NCBI GenBank assembly: GCA_035527895.1
Contig: DATKZQ010000206.1
Coordinates: 1-59,862 of the forward strand
Length of the DNA stretch: 59,862 bases
Direction of reading: 5' to 3'
Source: JADFWK01 sp035527895
GTDB lineage: Bacteria; Desulfobacterota; DSM-4660; Desulfatiglandales; B25-G16
Part shown: piece after piece, positions 26,563-35,913 of the stretch
Numbering within the stretch: the first letter of the stretch is position 1
How the letters are laid out: each line of letters opens with the position of its first letter
Translations under genes and position numbers: made by a program
The notes under the pieces: model-generated
Database searches by the model: none
What the model saw: the letters and a program-made list of their open reading frames with translations, nothing else
What the model was told of the DNA's origin: nothing

Positions 26563-27539
26563 GACTATTTCTTGACCACTCTAAATGGTTGACGCCGGAC
26601 AAGTCATGGGCAGTATAAATCGGCTTGCCCTCTTGAGGGATTTTCAGAAAGCCAGGATCTTACGATTAAGATTAGATTTGAGCTCAAGTTATCCGTGCAT
26701 CAACTTTCCTAAGAGGAATGGGATAATAAAATGTCCCCCATTCTGTTGATTTTTTGGACCCAGGTGTATCTTTCTAACCTTTCATAATCGCGAAGGATAC
26801 TATGATGCATGGTTGGAGTGACAGCTAGTTCATGACCGGTGAGCTTCGGAATATCAAGAATGTCTGATCGTTGAGCCAACATTACCTCCCGCAGTGCAAA
26901 AGACTAAGCGAGTAAGATATGAAAAGCTCTTTCCAGTGATCTAGTGCAGAAACTTGTCAAAGATTTTGCGATAAGAAACTATTCCATTAGATAAAATGAA
27001 ATTTCACAAGATAAATGATTTACTATCAGACCAGCATCAAATTTGTCAAGAAAAACCCAGTCCTGGCAGCCAGAGAGCAAAAGCACCGCCCTGTGGTGTG
27101 GTTGGGTGCCCCGGCGAGATCAGCGAACCGTTGCATCATTTTTACTACAGCGATCCCTGCAAAAGTGATCTCTTTTTCAATACCAGAACCTATCCGGGTA
27201 GGTTATCAGCGATTCCTGCCGACTCCTGGCCAGATAGCTAAGGACATTATTCCAAGTGATTCTACCAATTTTTCCCTTAATTCTCTTGAGGGGTTGGCGG
27301 GCTGATTAGGTGAGTAGCTGGTTGAGACACATATTGTAAGCAGTTTTGGAGCTGGCATAAGAAAGCCTCACCAATTTAAAGCATAACTCTCCAAATAGCT
27401 CTCAGTAGTGGTATTGAGGCCTTTTACATCAAGTTTCCCGGATCTTGTTTTATGCTTAGCGGAAAAAAGCATTCAACCCTCAAATGGCTGTTCGATCATT
27501 CTTCAGGTAAATGGGTCAATTTTCCTCAAAAGGAAATAG
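26563..27539. other. Gene-poor kilobase with probable relics
   Basis: About 980 bp with no intact gene of recognised type. A 57-codon minus-strand frame at 26709-26882 is described separately. Between about 27305 and 27010 the minus strand shows two short protein-like runs in different frames (PANPSRELREKLVESLGIMS, then GIEKEITFAGIAVVKMMQRF) broken by stops, which suggests another decayed gene that I cannot identify. Confidence 0.4.
26709..26882 (-). CDS. Possible 57-residue protein of unknown function
   Basis: Frame beginning MLAQRSDILDIPKLTGHELA and continuing with a His/Tyr/Arg-rich helix (MHHSILRDYERLERYTW). GGGAGG lies only 2 bp before the ATG, too close for an ideal Shine-Dalgarno sequence. 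Composition is protein-like, but I know no matching family, and the surroundings are a gene graveyard, so it may be the start of a truncated gene. Confidence 0.25.
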   Translation of the reverse strand: MLAQRSDILDIPKLTGHELAVTPTMHHSILRDYERLERYTWVQKINRMGDILLSHSS

Positions 27540-28691
27540 CTAAACCCGGCATTTTTCACTGGGCGTTTCATGTAAAATCTGGTCTCCGTAGCCCATGAGG
27601 TCATCGCCCTTGAGAATTGCACGATCAAAAAGAGACGTGCGCTTGAGTATACCTCGCACAAATACGTGCAGCAACCCCTGAGGCTTGTTGTATGGGCAGA
27701 CCCGAATGCAGTTGGCACACCCTGTTGTGCCGCTCTTGTACCACCAAGAGAGGCATTCCTCGGAATTTACCGGCCATTTAAGCAAGCCCTGGTTGGTCGA
27801 GATATCTATTGCCTGGTCGGTGCGTTCTCCTCTTTGAAGAGCTTGACCGGGGCAGTGTTTGGCACATTTTCCACAGATTTCGCAGAAATGTTGTACTCCC
27901 AGATCGATGGGCTCATCGGCAACTAAGGGCAGGTCGGTAAATACCTTGCAGAGCCTGACCCGAGGCCCATAGTTCTCAGTGATGAGAAGGCCGTTTCTAC
28001 CGAGCTCCCCAAGCCCTGCATCAACAGCCATGGGGATCGTCAGGCCCAAGTCGTTGCCGCTTGGGATAGCATGGTAACCGAGACATCGAATGAACTCAGC
28101 TAGCGATGCCGCGGCAAAGGCCATTTTTGAATACCCAAGGTCTATGGCCGGGACGACGGCCGGGGAACGCTGAATGTCGATATAGTCCATTTCAATGGCC
28201 ATGACTACCGCATACCGGTATTCTTCAGGCAACTCGACAGGGTCACCGACGCTAAACCCTTCGGCCAGTTTTACATTGTGATCCCCCCAGCGGGAGTACA
28301 GCCACTGCCGGTTGAGCTCGCAGATGCCTACCAGGGTGGCTCCAAACCACTTGCCAACCTTTTTTACCTTCTCGGACATCTTGGCAGGGTCTGCGACAGT
28401 CATTCTATCTGCGGATATGATCCACCGCGTCGGCATGCTATCTCGACTGTAAGCTATTTGCCTTACGATGGTATCAATAGAGCGACCCGCACAGGTGAGG
28501 GCGTAGTCTTCTCGAGTAAAGCCGGGACGGCCTGTCTCCAGATTAGCCTTCAAACCCTGCTCAAGCCCGTCTCTTGGCCCAGGGATCTCACCCCGGTCTG
28601 CCCTCGAATATCCCGTGTTTCGTTCGTCGAATCGCTCGATTGGCCCCGTGATAAAACGCTTGTAGGTCGGTTCGCGGTGTGGTTCTTTCAT
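27540..28691 (-). CDS. Cytoplasmic reductive-dehalogenase (RdhA) family protein, copy 1
   Basis: 383 residues from the chosen start. The RdhA N-terminal hallmark IERFDERNTGYSR is at about residues 18-30, a corrinoid-binding nitroreductase-like core occupies the middle, and two iron-sulfur motifs follow: CEICGKCAKHCP at about 270-281, and a cluster-2 set with C-x3-W (ECLSWW) and CANCIRVCPYNKP at about 325. RdhA enzymes reduce C-halogen bonds using cobalamin and two [4Fe-4S] clusters. This one lacks the twin-arginine signal of respiratory RdhA, and no RdhB anchor is nearby, so it is cytoplasmic. The first ATG (28808) would add a 39-residue unrelated tail; 28691 is preferred. Its reaction may be dehalogenation or another corrinoid-dependent reduction. 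Confidence 0.88.
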   Translation of the reverse strand: MKEPHREPTYKRFITGPIERFDERNTGYSRADRGEIPGPRDGLEQGLKANLETGRPGFTREDYALTCAGRSIDTIVRQIAYSRDSMPTRWIISADRMTVADPAKMSEKVKKVGKWFGATLVGICELNRQWLYSRWGDHNVKLAEGFSVGDPVELPEEYRYAVVMAIEMDYIDIQRSPAVVPAIDLGYSKMAFAAASLAEFIRCLGYHAIPSGNDLGLTIPMAVDAGLGELGRNGLLITENYGPRVRLCKVFTDLPLVADEPIDLGVQHFCEICGKCAKHCPGQALQRGERTDQAIDISTNQGLLKWPVNSEECLSWWYKSGTTGCANCIRVCPYNKPQGLLHVFVRGILKRTSLFDRAILKGDDLMGYGDQILHETPSEKCRV

Positions 28692-28820
28692 CTTCGGCGT
28701 TCTCTCTTTTCTGAGCCCTAACGGTGATCTTGGTAGTGCCTTGTGGTTTACAACCCCTGCGGTATCATTCAAATGTGTTCGCATGAGCCATATAGAGCAA
28801 TCCTTCACATACTAAAGGAG

Positions 28821-28910
28821 GTCATGGCTGTTTTCGAGAGGTTTGCCCGCCGTCGCTCTCGCTCAGGCCCTGCCCGACGTCCGGCAGGCGGGGAGGTAGG
28901 CGGGCGATGT
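28821..28910. repeat. Dispersed repeat B, copy 2, with GC-rich inverted segments
   Basis: Positions 28821-28868 match 5802-5849 (39 of 48 identical). The copy continues into a GC-rich stretch containing CCTGCC and GGCAGG and two further GGCGGG units that can pair with GCCCGCC. It lies in the 449-bp gap between the molybdenum oxidoreductase and RdhA copy 1. The rest of the gap (28911-29140) shows no gene. Confidence 0.6.
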
Positions 28911-29140
28911 CATTAAGAGAATTCCACCTCCCGTGAGGCTCATAGATATCGCCTTGAGAAAATTGGCATGACCGGATAGAGATAGGTATGTACACGTTCT
29001 CTTAAAACTATACCATTGAATAGACACTTTCGAACGATACTGACCCTGTAAACATCCAGTTTTGGGTTTTTGAAAGGGTAGGGCACTTTACGGTTCTAGG
29101 AATAGACAGGCAACACTCACTGTTGGTGGCCAAATAGCTT

Positions 29141-31243
29141 TCACCTTTCGCCACCGCTCTTATATACCTTGCACAAAAAACCGCGAAGGTTGGCCGAACC
29201 TATTTCCTGATTGAATGGTGGCCTGTCATCGGTGAGAATATTGATGTTTGATTCCCTCCAGCCGTGCGAATTGGCAGCTTCTCCATCAGGAAACCACCAC
29301 CCATAATCAACCCCGACCACTCTGGGGTCGAGCATGCTCGAGAGGAAGGCCTTCTGTCTTATTTTGCCCCTCCTGGTCTCTATGTACACCTGATCGCCAT
29401 CCTTTATGCCCAGGTTCTTTGCTGTTTCAGGATGAATGGTGACCACGGGTTCAGGGTGTTTCTTCCGTAATGAAGGTATCTGCCTACCGCCGGAGTGCCT
29501 GAAAGGAGCGGACTTCCAACTCGTCATAACAAAGGGGTATTCCCTTGCCAGGTTTGGTTCGGCGAACTCCGTTTCCGGTAATTCATGGTAGCTGGGAAGC
29601 GGATCAAACCCCCACTGTTCAAGCTGGCTGGAATAGAGTTCCACCTTGCCGGACGGTGTTTCAAAGCCATCTGTCTCGTAACTTCGGTACTGTTTTGTGC
29701 CGCAGATAATCCCGGTCTTTTTAAATTCATTAAAGGTCAGCCCCGCCGGTTTCAGCAGTGCGTCCAAACACTGCTGCTCGGTGTCCCAGAAATCATCTCC
29801 CAAACCGAGGCGCCGAGCTAGATCGCTGAGGATCTCGTAGTCGGATCGACATTCGCCGATTTGGACAACCTTCTGCTGTACCTGGGCTATGGGATACGCC
29901 GGTGTGGCAACAACGCTGTCGTGCTCGAGATAGCCGGCGACCGGCAGGACTAGATCGGCCAAATCGGCGGTTGGGGTCATGAACATGTCAGCCACCACCA
30001 GGAAGTCCAGTTTGGTAAGGGCCTCATAGGTGTTTCCTGCGTTGCTATACGTGAGCACCGGATTGGCGCCTTGGACATATGCCGCGCGAATGGGGTAGGG
30101 GTCTTCGTATGATATGGCCTGTATTATGCTCTGCGGGGTAACGTAACGAAATACCGGAAGCAGCTTGTGCTCAGCGTCGACCCTTCTCTGCCACTGGGCC
30201 ATCGGCATCCTATCCCATAGCTCCAGCTCCGGTGATCGGCGGCCCATTAGGGCCAGGGATGTCCACCGCAGTTCGCCTCCAGGCACTTCAAGGTTGCCGG
30301 TGAGCGCCCTGAGGATACAAAGGGCGCGGCCCGTTTGAAAGCTATTCACGGTATGGTCGAGGGAGTTGCCCCATTCAATGCAGGCCGGCCTGTTTGACGC
30401 GTAGAATCGGGCTGCCTCCCTGACCTGTGCTGCATCTACCCAGGTCAATGCCTCGACCTTCTCGGGTGGATAATCCTGAACATGTGCCTTGAGTTTATCC
30501 AACCCCTGTGTCTGCGTATCAACAAAACCCCGATCAAAGAGGTTCTCATCGATGATTACGTGTATCATCGCAAGGGCCAGTGCCAAATCCGAGCCGGGCC
30601 TCACTCGCAGCCACAGATCTGCCTCGCGGGCCAAACCCGTTTCGCGGGGATCGATCACCACAAGCCTGGTACCTCTCTCGCAGGCCTTGCGAATCCGTTC
30701 GAAGTTAAAGAAAAAGGTATCGGCCGGGTTAAACCCCCAGATCACCATGCAGTTGGGTGGGTATTCACGGTCGGGAATCGGCATGAATCCGCAGGTTATT
30801 CTGGAGGCCAGCATTCGCGGGAGATGACACACATGGCCCTGGGTAGCAAGGTTTGGCGTGCCAAAGGCGTTGGCCAGTCTCACCAGATAACTGTCCTGAA
30901 TCCCCTTGGCAGCTCCCTGTATCATTGCCAGCGATTCAGGGCCATACCTGGTCTTCGTCCTAAGGAACTCGTCAGCAACCATGTTTAAGGCTTCGTCCCA
31001 CGGTAGTTTCCGCCACGTGCCCGCTCCTCTCCTTCCTACACGCTGTAAGGGATATGTCAAACGGTCCGGATGATACAGATATTCCAGCGACGAGAGCCCT
31101 TTCCCGCAGAGCTTCCCTTTGTTTATCGGGCTTTCGGGGTCCCCTTCAATCTTGACCGCCCGACCATTCTTCAGGTTAACCAACACCCCGCACCCGCCGT
31201 AGCATAGGCCGCAGGTGCTCCTCACGACTCCGTTTTGAACCAT
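29141..31243 (-). CDS. Bis-MGD molybdopterin oxidoreductase between two RdhA genes
   Basis: A 700-residue catalytic subunit of the DMSO-reductase superfamily. An N-terminal [4Fe-4S] motif (C11-x2-C14-x3-C18...C46) is followed by the molybdopterin domains and a C-terminal dinucleotide-binding domain (VTIHPETAKNLGIKDGDQV ... GSANLRGFLCKV). The likely molybdenum ligand is Cys in QGHVCHLPRM at about residue 139. There is no Tat motif, so it is cytoplasmic. ATG 31243 is preceded by AGGAGG; the TTG at 31261 is less likely. It lies 37 bp after RdhA copy 2 and upstream of RdhA copy 1, so the three probably form one transcript. The partner electron-transfer subunit is not obvious; substrate unknown. 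Confidence 0.9.
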   Translation of the reverse strand: MVQNGVVRSTCGLCYGGCGVLVNLKNGRAVKIEGDPESPINKGKLCGKGLSSLEYLYHPDRLTYPLQRVGRRGAGTWRKLPWDEALNMVADEFLRTKTRYGPESLAMIQGAAKGIQDSYLVRLANAFGTPNLATQGHVCHLPRMLASRITCGFMPIPDREYPPNCMVIWGFNPADTFFFNFERIRKACERGTRLVVIDPRETGLAREADLWLRVRPGSDLALALAMIHVIIDENLFDRGFVDTQTQGLDKLKAHVQDYPPEKVEALTWVDAAQVREAARFYASNRPACIEWGNSLDHTVNSFQTGRALCILRALTGNLEVPGGELRWTSLALMGRRSPELELWDRMPMAQWQRRVDAEHKLLPVFRYVTPQSIIQAISYEDPYPIRAAYVQGANPVLTYSNAGNTYEALTKLDFLVVADMFMTPTADLADLVLPVAGYLEHDSVVATPAYPIAQVQQKVVQIGECRSDYEILSDLARRLGLGDDFWDTEQQCLDALLKPAGLTFNEFKKTGIICGTKQYRSYETDGFETPSGKVELYSSQLEQWGFDPLPSYHELPETEFAEPNLAREYPFVMTSWKSAPFRHSGGRQIPSLRKKHPEPVVTIHPETAKNLGIKDGDQVYIETRRGKIRQKAFLSSMLDPRVVGVDYGWWFPDGEAANSHGWRESNINILTDDRPPFNQEIGSANLRGFLCKVYKSGGER

Positions 31244-31280
31244 GTGCCAAGGCCTCCTCAAAGGCTCTAGAGGTAATGAG

Positions 31281-32507
31281 CTATCCCCTTATCTTCACTC
31301 GATCGGTTCTGCTCGGTTGTGGCTTCCAGGTATCCCAAAAGTTATTAGGGTCAACTGGCTTTCCATAGCCGAAGAGCTTGTCCATCTTCACATAGAAGGG
31401 ATCGGCCCATCGGATGTGATCCACGAACAATCGTACGGACCGATGAAACCAGTTATTAGGCTTATTGAAGGGACACACGCTGATACAGACCGTACACGGT
31501 TTGCGGGTACGCGACCACTGGCCCATACACCGTTCAGCATCTATGGGCCATTTCAGAACACCGGGGGATGTCGATTCATTGCGTCGTTCCGTGGTGCGCT
31601 CGCCGTGCAGAATCGCTTGCCCCGGACATTTGTCGGCACAGATCTCGCATGCCGAGCAGAATTCCGTGACCCCGAAATCTATGGGAGTGTCGGGGATGAG
31701 GGGTAAGCTCGTGAGCACTTTGCTAATCCTCACGAGGGGTCCGAACTTGGGGGTGATGAGCAGGCCGTTTCTCCCGAGCTGTCCTAAGCCTGCCTGTATT
31801 GCCATTGGTATGGTGATCCCTACCGTATTGGTAGAACAGGACATCGCCTTGTGGCCCAAGACCTTGATGAACTTCGCCATGTAGGCGTTGGTAATCGCCA
31901 TTCGGCTGTAGCCCAGGCTGGTTTCGGCATCGGCAATGTAGGTAGGGGCATACCTGAGCATCTCATAGTCTTCCCCATAGCCCATAACAACGGCGTATTG
32001 AAAATCCTCTGACAACTCCTGGGGATTGTATTCGCCGGAACCCAGGTCAAATGAGTGAGAATATATCCAGCGTCTGTCAAGTTTACAGATGCCGACCATA
32101 TCTGCTCCGAAATAAATGGCGGCATTTTTGATGTCGCGGGTCAACGTTTTGGAATCGGCGACTTCCAGTTTTTCATCCTCGGGAGGCAATGAAACCATGA
32201 TGTTTCGGGCCACCCGTTCCGGCGTTGCTATTGCGCCGATATCCCGAGCAATGGCGCTGGGATTGGGTCTGTCGTTTTCGAACAGGTGCATCATGGTACC
32301 GGTGCGGGAGGCAACCCTTAATGCCTGGTCCAGCAGGGTACTACCTGCCTTCTGTTTGCTCGCCGAACGGTCCAAAACCCAGTTCAACAAAGGCTTGACC
32401 CTTTCGTCCCACAGGGGACGCGAAAACATGGTATACCTCTCATCAAATCTCTCTACTGCTCCAATGACGTTCTCTTTTTCCCATTCGTCTAATGTCAGTT
32501 CTCTCAT
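31281..32507 (-). CDS. Cytoplasmic reductive-dehalogenase (RdhA) family protein, copy 2
   Basis: 408 residues from the chosen ATG, with GGGGAT upstream. It carries VERFDERYTMFSRP (about 18-31), the corrinoid-binding core, CSACEICADKCP at about 284-295 and CTVCISVCPFNKP from about 338, then the RdhA-typical ending MDKLFGYGKPVDPNNFW. These are the strongest family marks for RdhA in the window. Again there is no twin-arginine signal and no RdhB. It differs enough from copy 1 (different central and C-terminal regions) that they are old paralogues. Nitroreductase and molybdenum-enzyme genes flank it closely. Confidence 0.92.
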   Translation of the reverse strand: MRELTLDEWEKENVIGAVERFDERYTMFSRPLWDERVKPLLNWVLDRSASKQKAGSTLLDQALRVASRTGTMMHLFENDRPNPSAIARDIGAIATPERVARNIMVSLPPEDEKLEVADSKTLTRDIKNAAIYFGADMVGICKLDRRWIYSHSFDLGSGEYNPQELSEDFQYAVVMGYGEDYEMLRYAPTYIADAETSLGYSRMAITNAYMAKFIKVLGHKAMSCSTNTVGITIPMAIQAGLGQLGRNGLLITPKFGPLVRISKVLTSLPLIPDTPIDFGVTEFCSACEICADKCPGQAILHGERTTERRNESTSPGVLKWPIDAERCMGQWSRTRKPCTVCISVCPFNKPNNWFHRSVRLFVDHIRWADPFYVKMDKLFGYGKPVDPNNFWDTWKPQPSRTDRVKIRG

Positions 32508-32630
32508 TGATGATCCCCTATCGTCATTTACTTGTGTTTTTTCCCGCAAGAGTGCTGGGAGACGGATTTTCAGCCTCTCTTGAATCCATAGGCATTTTTT
32601 GGAGGACTAATACCCAGACTGCCAGAAATT

Positions 32631-33338
32631 CTAAAGGTCAGGGATTCGCGTTATCGTTCTACTCCAGATAAACTCCTTTACTTGCGTGTCGGTTCTGTAT
32701 TTCCCCCTATCGTAATGCTCATAATGAAGTACCTCCCCTAGTTCTCTCCTGAAACCCGCTCTGTCCTTAACAGTGCGGAGCGTTGGCTGCTTGCCTTCGG
32801 CCTCGTCGTCGGCATATCCTAATGGTACAATGTGGTCAACGGTGTATCCGGTGGGAATTCCCAAGGCCTTTTTCACCTCGCTTTCGGTCGGGCCGCCCTG
32901 TATCGTTGCCCAGGCAGTGGACAGGCCAAAGCATGTAGCTGCCAGTTGAATAGTATACACGCAGTTCGACAAACTCTGGCGCAGGAGTATATCCCTGTCC
33001 ATCCAGGCTGGGTAAGTATCCCGCAACCGTGGATCGCCGCACACGATGATCAGAACCGGTGCAGTATACAAGAAAGGCTGCACGGCGATGCCTCGAGCGA
33101 TGGTCGGATCGACCTTGACCTCCTCTCTTATCTGTAGTCCAATACTTTTGGACAGGGCCTTCTTCATCTCGGGATCTTCTACCACCACAAACTCCCACGG
33201 CTGGCTGTTGCCCCCTGAAGGTGCATATCTGGCTGCTTCGAGGATTTTTTCCACAGTTTCTCTTGGCACAGGCTCTGATTTAAACCTGCGGACACTTCTC
33301 CTGGTTTTGACTAATGCGAAGAAATCCTCGTAATTCAT
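32631..33338 (-). CDS. Nitroreductase-family flavoprotein
   Basis: A 235-residue FMN enzyme: TRRSVRRFKSEPVP at residues 11-24, APSGGNSQPWEFVVV at about 39-53, and LGIPTGYTVDHIVPLGYAD near 170-188. The family reduces nitro groups, quinones, enones or, in iodotyrosine deiodinase, C-halogen bonds, using NAD(P)H; some members process flavin for cobamide synthesis (BluB), but the BluB signature is not seen. AGGAGGAG precedes the ATG. It is upstream of RdhA copy 2 by about 120 bp on the same strand, so it may supply electrons or a related reduction. Assignment beyond family is not possible. Confidence 0.85.
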   Translation of the reverse strand: MNYEDFFALVKTRRSVRRFKSEPVPRETVEKILEAARYAPSGGNSQPWEFVVVEDPEMKKALSKSIGLQIREEVKVDPTIARGIAVQPFLYTAPVLIIVCGDPRLRDTYPAWMDRDILLRQSLSNCVYTIQLAATCFGLSTAWATIQGGPTESEVKKALGIPTGYTVDHIVPLGYADDEAEGKQPTLRTVKDRAGFRRELGEVLHYEHYDRGKYRTDTQVKEFIWSRTITRIPDL

Positions 33339-33534
33339 TGTATTCTCCTCCTGTGTTTAACAATTGACGGTATTCGGATCTCTTTTTCTGCTACCTTAGA
33401 AGACTTTCATCGCGTTTATCTCAGCAATGAGTTCGTGGCTCCCTATCTACCGAACTATCGGACCGAAGCTCCCAAGACGCAGGATTCTTCGGATTCATAT
33501 TCTGAGGATTTCCCTGTACTTGTGTTCCGTTAAT

Positions 33535-34749
33535 CTATGCCACTATCTCGTCGAATAGTCTCAGGATCGTTTCGCTAAAAAGCGGGTCATTTATATGGGC
33601 ATCAACCTCTATGACCTTGACCTCAGGCTTGAGCTTACTCTTCAGTGCCTGGCTAAATGCCCTACCACCTTCGGGATCATGAAAGGGACTCTTGGGATGC
33701 CGATCCCCCTCAATCCAACCTATCAGAGGAATGACAACAGCTGTGGGTCCTTTAGCTTTGTTTAGTTTTTCTGCCACAAGAGCCCCCACCTCTTTCTTGT
33801 CCTCAGTTTTGCCCGCCACGATCGTCAAGAGCTGATTATGCCGGTGGTGTTTTCTGTCTTGCAGTTCCGGCGGCAAGGGTTTTCCGGAAAACCAAAACAA
33901 GTGTCCAATCGCGCCAGCCCCTACTATTTGGGGAATTCCCTTTTTTCCTGCCGCCTCAAGACGATATTTGCCTGAAGTGGTAACCCCGCCACGGAGATGG
34001 TCCACCAACTCGACCAGAGAGAGGTCGAGAGCAACATCGATTAACCCATCGGTGATAGCCTGCTCAAAGGCCATGCCCCCCATACCGACCGTGTGAAAGA
34101 CGGCAACCTCATATCCCCGCCCCTCAAGAGCGGGTTTGAGGGTCTCGACATACCGCAACTGCGAAGTGCCCAACGAAGTGATACCGACTGTTTTTCTCCG
34201 TTTTTTTTTCTTAATGAAAGCTTCTGCTGCCCCGGAAATGGATCCGGCTGCTGAACTTAAGACGCCTTTGCTTATAGTGTTGAGACCGTAAAGCCCGGCC
34301 GGCCAGAGCATCATCGACAAATCGGCGCATACGGTATCAGGGCCAACGAGGGGGGAAAACGCAATGGTAGAGACAATTAGCTTAGGAAGCCCCAAGGGAA
34401 GGGCCTTCATGACTTCCAATGCCAGGTAGGTGCCCATAGACCCCCCAGCCGCAATGACTCCGTCCACTTTGTCTTTTTTATAAAGATCGCCTACAATTAC
34501 GGAGGCTCCCTGTGCCATTGCTGACAAGGCCCTTCCTTCGTGCCCGAGGGCGATGATATCGCCTATCGTCGTTTCCGCTGCCCGGGCAACTTCATCACGG
34601 GTAATCGCTGGCTTAAACGATGCCTCACCTAACACCCCCACATCCATTACCCTTGCCTGATGACCCCCCTCTGTTATCCTGTCTCGCAGATATTTGATTT
34701 CATTACCCCTTGTATCGAGGGTACCGATCACGACTATCGTCTTACTCAT
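33535..34749 (-). CDS. Tm-1-like / UPF0261 family protein
   Basis: A 404-residue protein of the Tm-1-like ATP-binding family (UPF0261). It starts IVVIGTLDTRGNEIKYLRD, has the Gly-rich AAGGSMGTYLALEVMK loop, PDTVCADLSMMLWPAGLYGLN in the centre, and HTVGMGGMAFEQAI plus GAGAIGHLFWF in the second domain. Members sit in catabolic and plant-defence contexts, and no bacterial reaction is settled. GGAAGG precedes the ATG. It lies 69 bp downstream of the first amidohydrolase, so the two are likely co-transcribed and may act on the same compound. Confidence 0.85.
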   Translation of the reverse strand: MSKTIVVIGTLDTRGNEIKYLRDRITEGGHQARVMDVGVLGEASFKPAITRDEVARAAETTIGDIIALGHEGRALSAMAQGASVIVGDLYKKDKVDGVIAAGGSMGTYLALEVMKALPLGLPKLIVSTIAFSPLVGPDTVCADLSMMLWPAGLYGLNTISKGVLSSAAGSISGAAEAFIKKKKRRKTVGITSLGTSQLRYVETLKPALEGRGYEVAVFHTVGMGGMAFEQAITDGLIDVALDLSLVELVDHLRGGVTTSGKYRLEAAGKKGIPQIVGAGAIGHLFWFSGKPLPPELQDRKHHRHNQLLTIVAGKTEDKKEVGALVAEKLNKAKGPTAVVIPLIGWIEGDRHPKSPFHDPEGGRAFSQALKSKLKPEVKVIEVDAHINDPLFSETILRLFDEIVA

Positions 34750-34818
34750 GTTGCACCTTCCATGGGTTTTGGTCTGTTGATATCCAGGTACTGCGGAATA
34801 TTTTCCGAGGGACTTACC

Positions 34819-35871
34819 TCAGCCTGTGACATCTCTGAAAAGGCGGGTATGAGGAAGCTCTACGTTGAAGAGCCTCGCCGCATTGCCGCCGAGAATGAGG
34901 TTAAGGTCATCCTGGCTCAAATCCAACTTGTTCGCCATCTTATCAACCTGCCTGAGACTCCATCCATAGATGTCCGGCTGGTGCTTGGGTGCTCCCCACG
35001 GTTTGATCTGATCTACATAACTGGAAGGATACCGGCCTGGTTGACTGTACACAACGATGGATGCCCCCCAGTCCGTCCCCCAGAGAAGCTTTCCGGGCCC
35101 AATATTGGGGTCAGCGAGGGGTTTTTCGTAGAGCTCGGCCCAATAGAGCCCTGTTTCAAGATAGATATTGTCGAACGTGGCCGCTACCTGGAGGGTATCG
35201 TCCATGAATTTTTCGGACCACCAACCCTGCATTCCCCCGTGCGCCATGATAATCGGGACATCGGGGTATTCGCCGGCCAAATCAAAGGCCAGCGATGGAT
35301 CGATTCTCTCGGGCGCGGATAGACGACGGGTACTGCTCGCGCTGTAACCGGTAATGGCCCCTGTGTGGTAGCTGACAGGTACTTTATGTTTTTTGGCTAC
35401 CTCCATAAAGAGACGCAGCTCAGCCAATCGTTCCGGCCACGACAACATTTTCTTGGGGCTAGGGTTACGAGGTAACCCTTCGCCGATCCCGGCACGATAA
35501 GAACCCGTGGTGAGCAACTCATCCAGTTCCTCAGCCGCAGCCTCAGCCGTCCATTCGTTCTCGCCCTGTAACGCCTTCCTCATGGTTTGCACCGGAAGGC
35601 ACGTCGCCAGGAACTTGCCCGGATATTTCGCCACAACCTCTGCGTTGAGTTCATTGCTCATTCCGAACTCAGGTTGAAGGACGCACATATCAACGCCATA
35701 TCGCTCCATGTCGTATAGCAGGCGAGGTGAATTATCGTATGCCTCCATAAACCTCATTTCCTTGGAAAGGGTCTTGAAATCCGGCTTAACGGCTCTTTGC
35801 TTGAACTTCGCGGCGTGTCGCTGGGAGTGAACGTGGGTGTCTACAATGAGTCGTGCTCTGGGAATTCCCAT
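34819..35871 (-). CDS. Amidohydrolase_2 family hydrolase/decarboxylase, copy 1
   Basis: 350 residues from ATG 35871, which has a strong GGAGGAGG. Metal-ligand motifs of the TIM-barrel amidohydrolase_2 family are visible: DTHVH near residue 10, SYHTG near 170, MAHGG near 213 and WGTDWGAS near 270. The family includes metal-dependent aromatic decarboxylases (gamma-resorcylate, ACMS) and C-C or C-O hydrolases. It shares roughly half its residues with 41183-42229, including YDMERYGVDMCVLQPEFGMS. It is embedded between TRAP-transporter and Tm-1-like genes. The substrate is unknown; decarboxylation or ring hydrolysis of an aromatic-derived acid is an inference. Confidence 0.87.
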   Translation of the reverse strand: MGIPRARLIVDTHVHSQRHAAKFKQRAVKPDFKTLSKEMRFMEAYDNSPRLLYDMERYGVDMCVLQPEFGMSNELNAEVVAKYPGKFLATCLPVQTMRKALQGENEWTAEAAAEELDELLTTGSYRAGIGEGLPRNPSPKKMLSWPERLAELRLFMEVAKKHKVPVSYHTGAITGYSASSTRRLSAPERIDPSLAFDLAGEYPDVPIIMAHGGMQGWWSEKFMDDTLQVAATFDNIYLETGLYWAELYEKPLADPNIGPGKLLWGTDWGASIVVYSQPGRYPSSYVDQIKPWGAPKHQPDIYGWSLRQVDKMANKLDLSQDDLNLILGGNAARLFNVELPHTRLFRDVTG

Positions 35872-35913
35872 AAATCCTCCTCCTCTTATCGCTTTATTCG
35901 CCTTTGCCCGAAT

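Noticed and set aside
27540..33338. Reading the two RdhA-like proteins as epoxyqueuosine reductase (QueG)
   Set aside because: QueG shares the corrinoid and two-cluster plan, but these proteins have the RFDER start and the FGYG-type ending specific to RdhA.
32631..33338. Assigning the nitroreductase as BluB for cobamide synthesis
   Set aside because: Attractive next to corrinoid enzymes, but the BluB-type sequence pattern is not visible.
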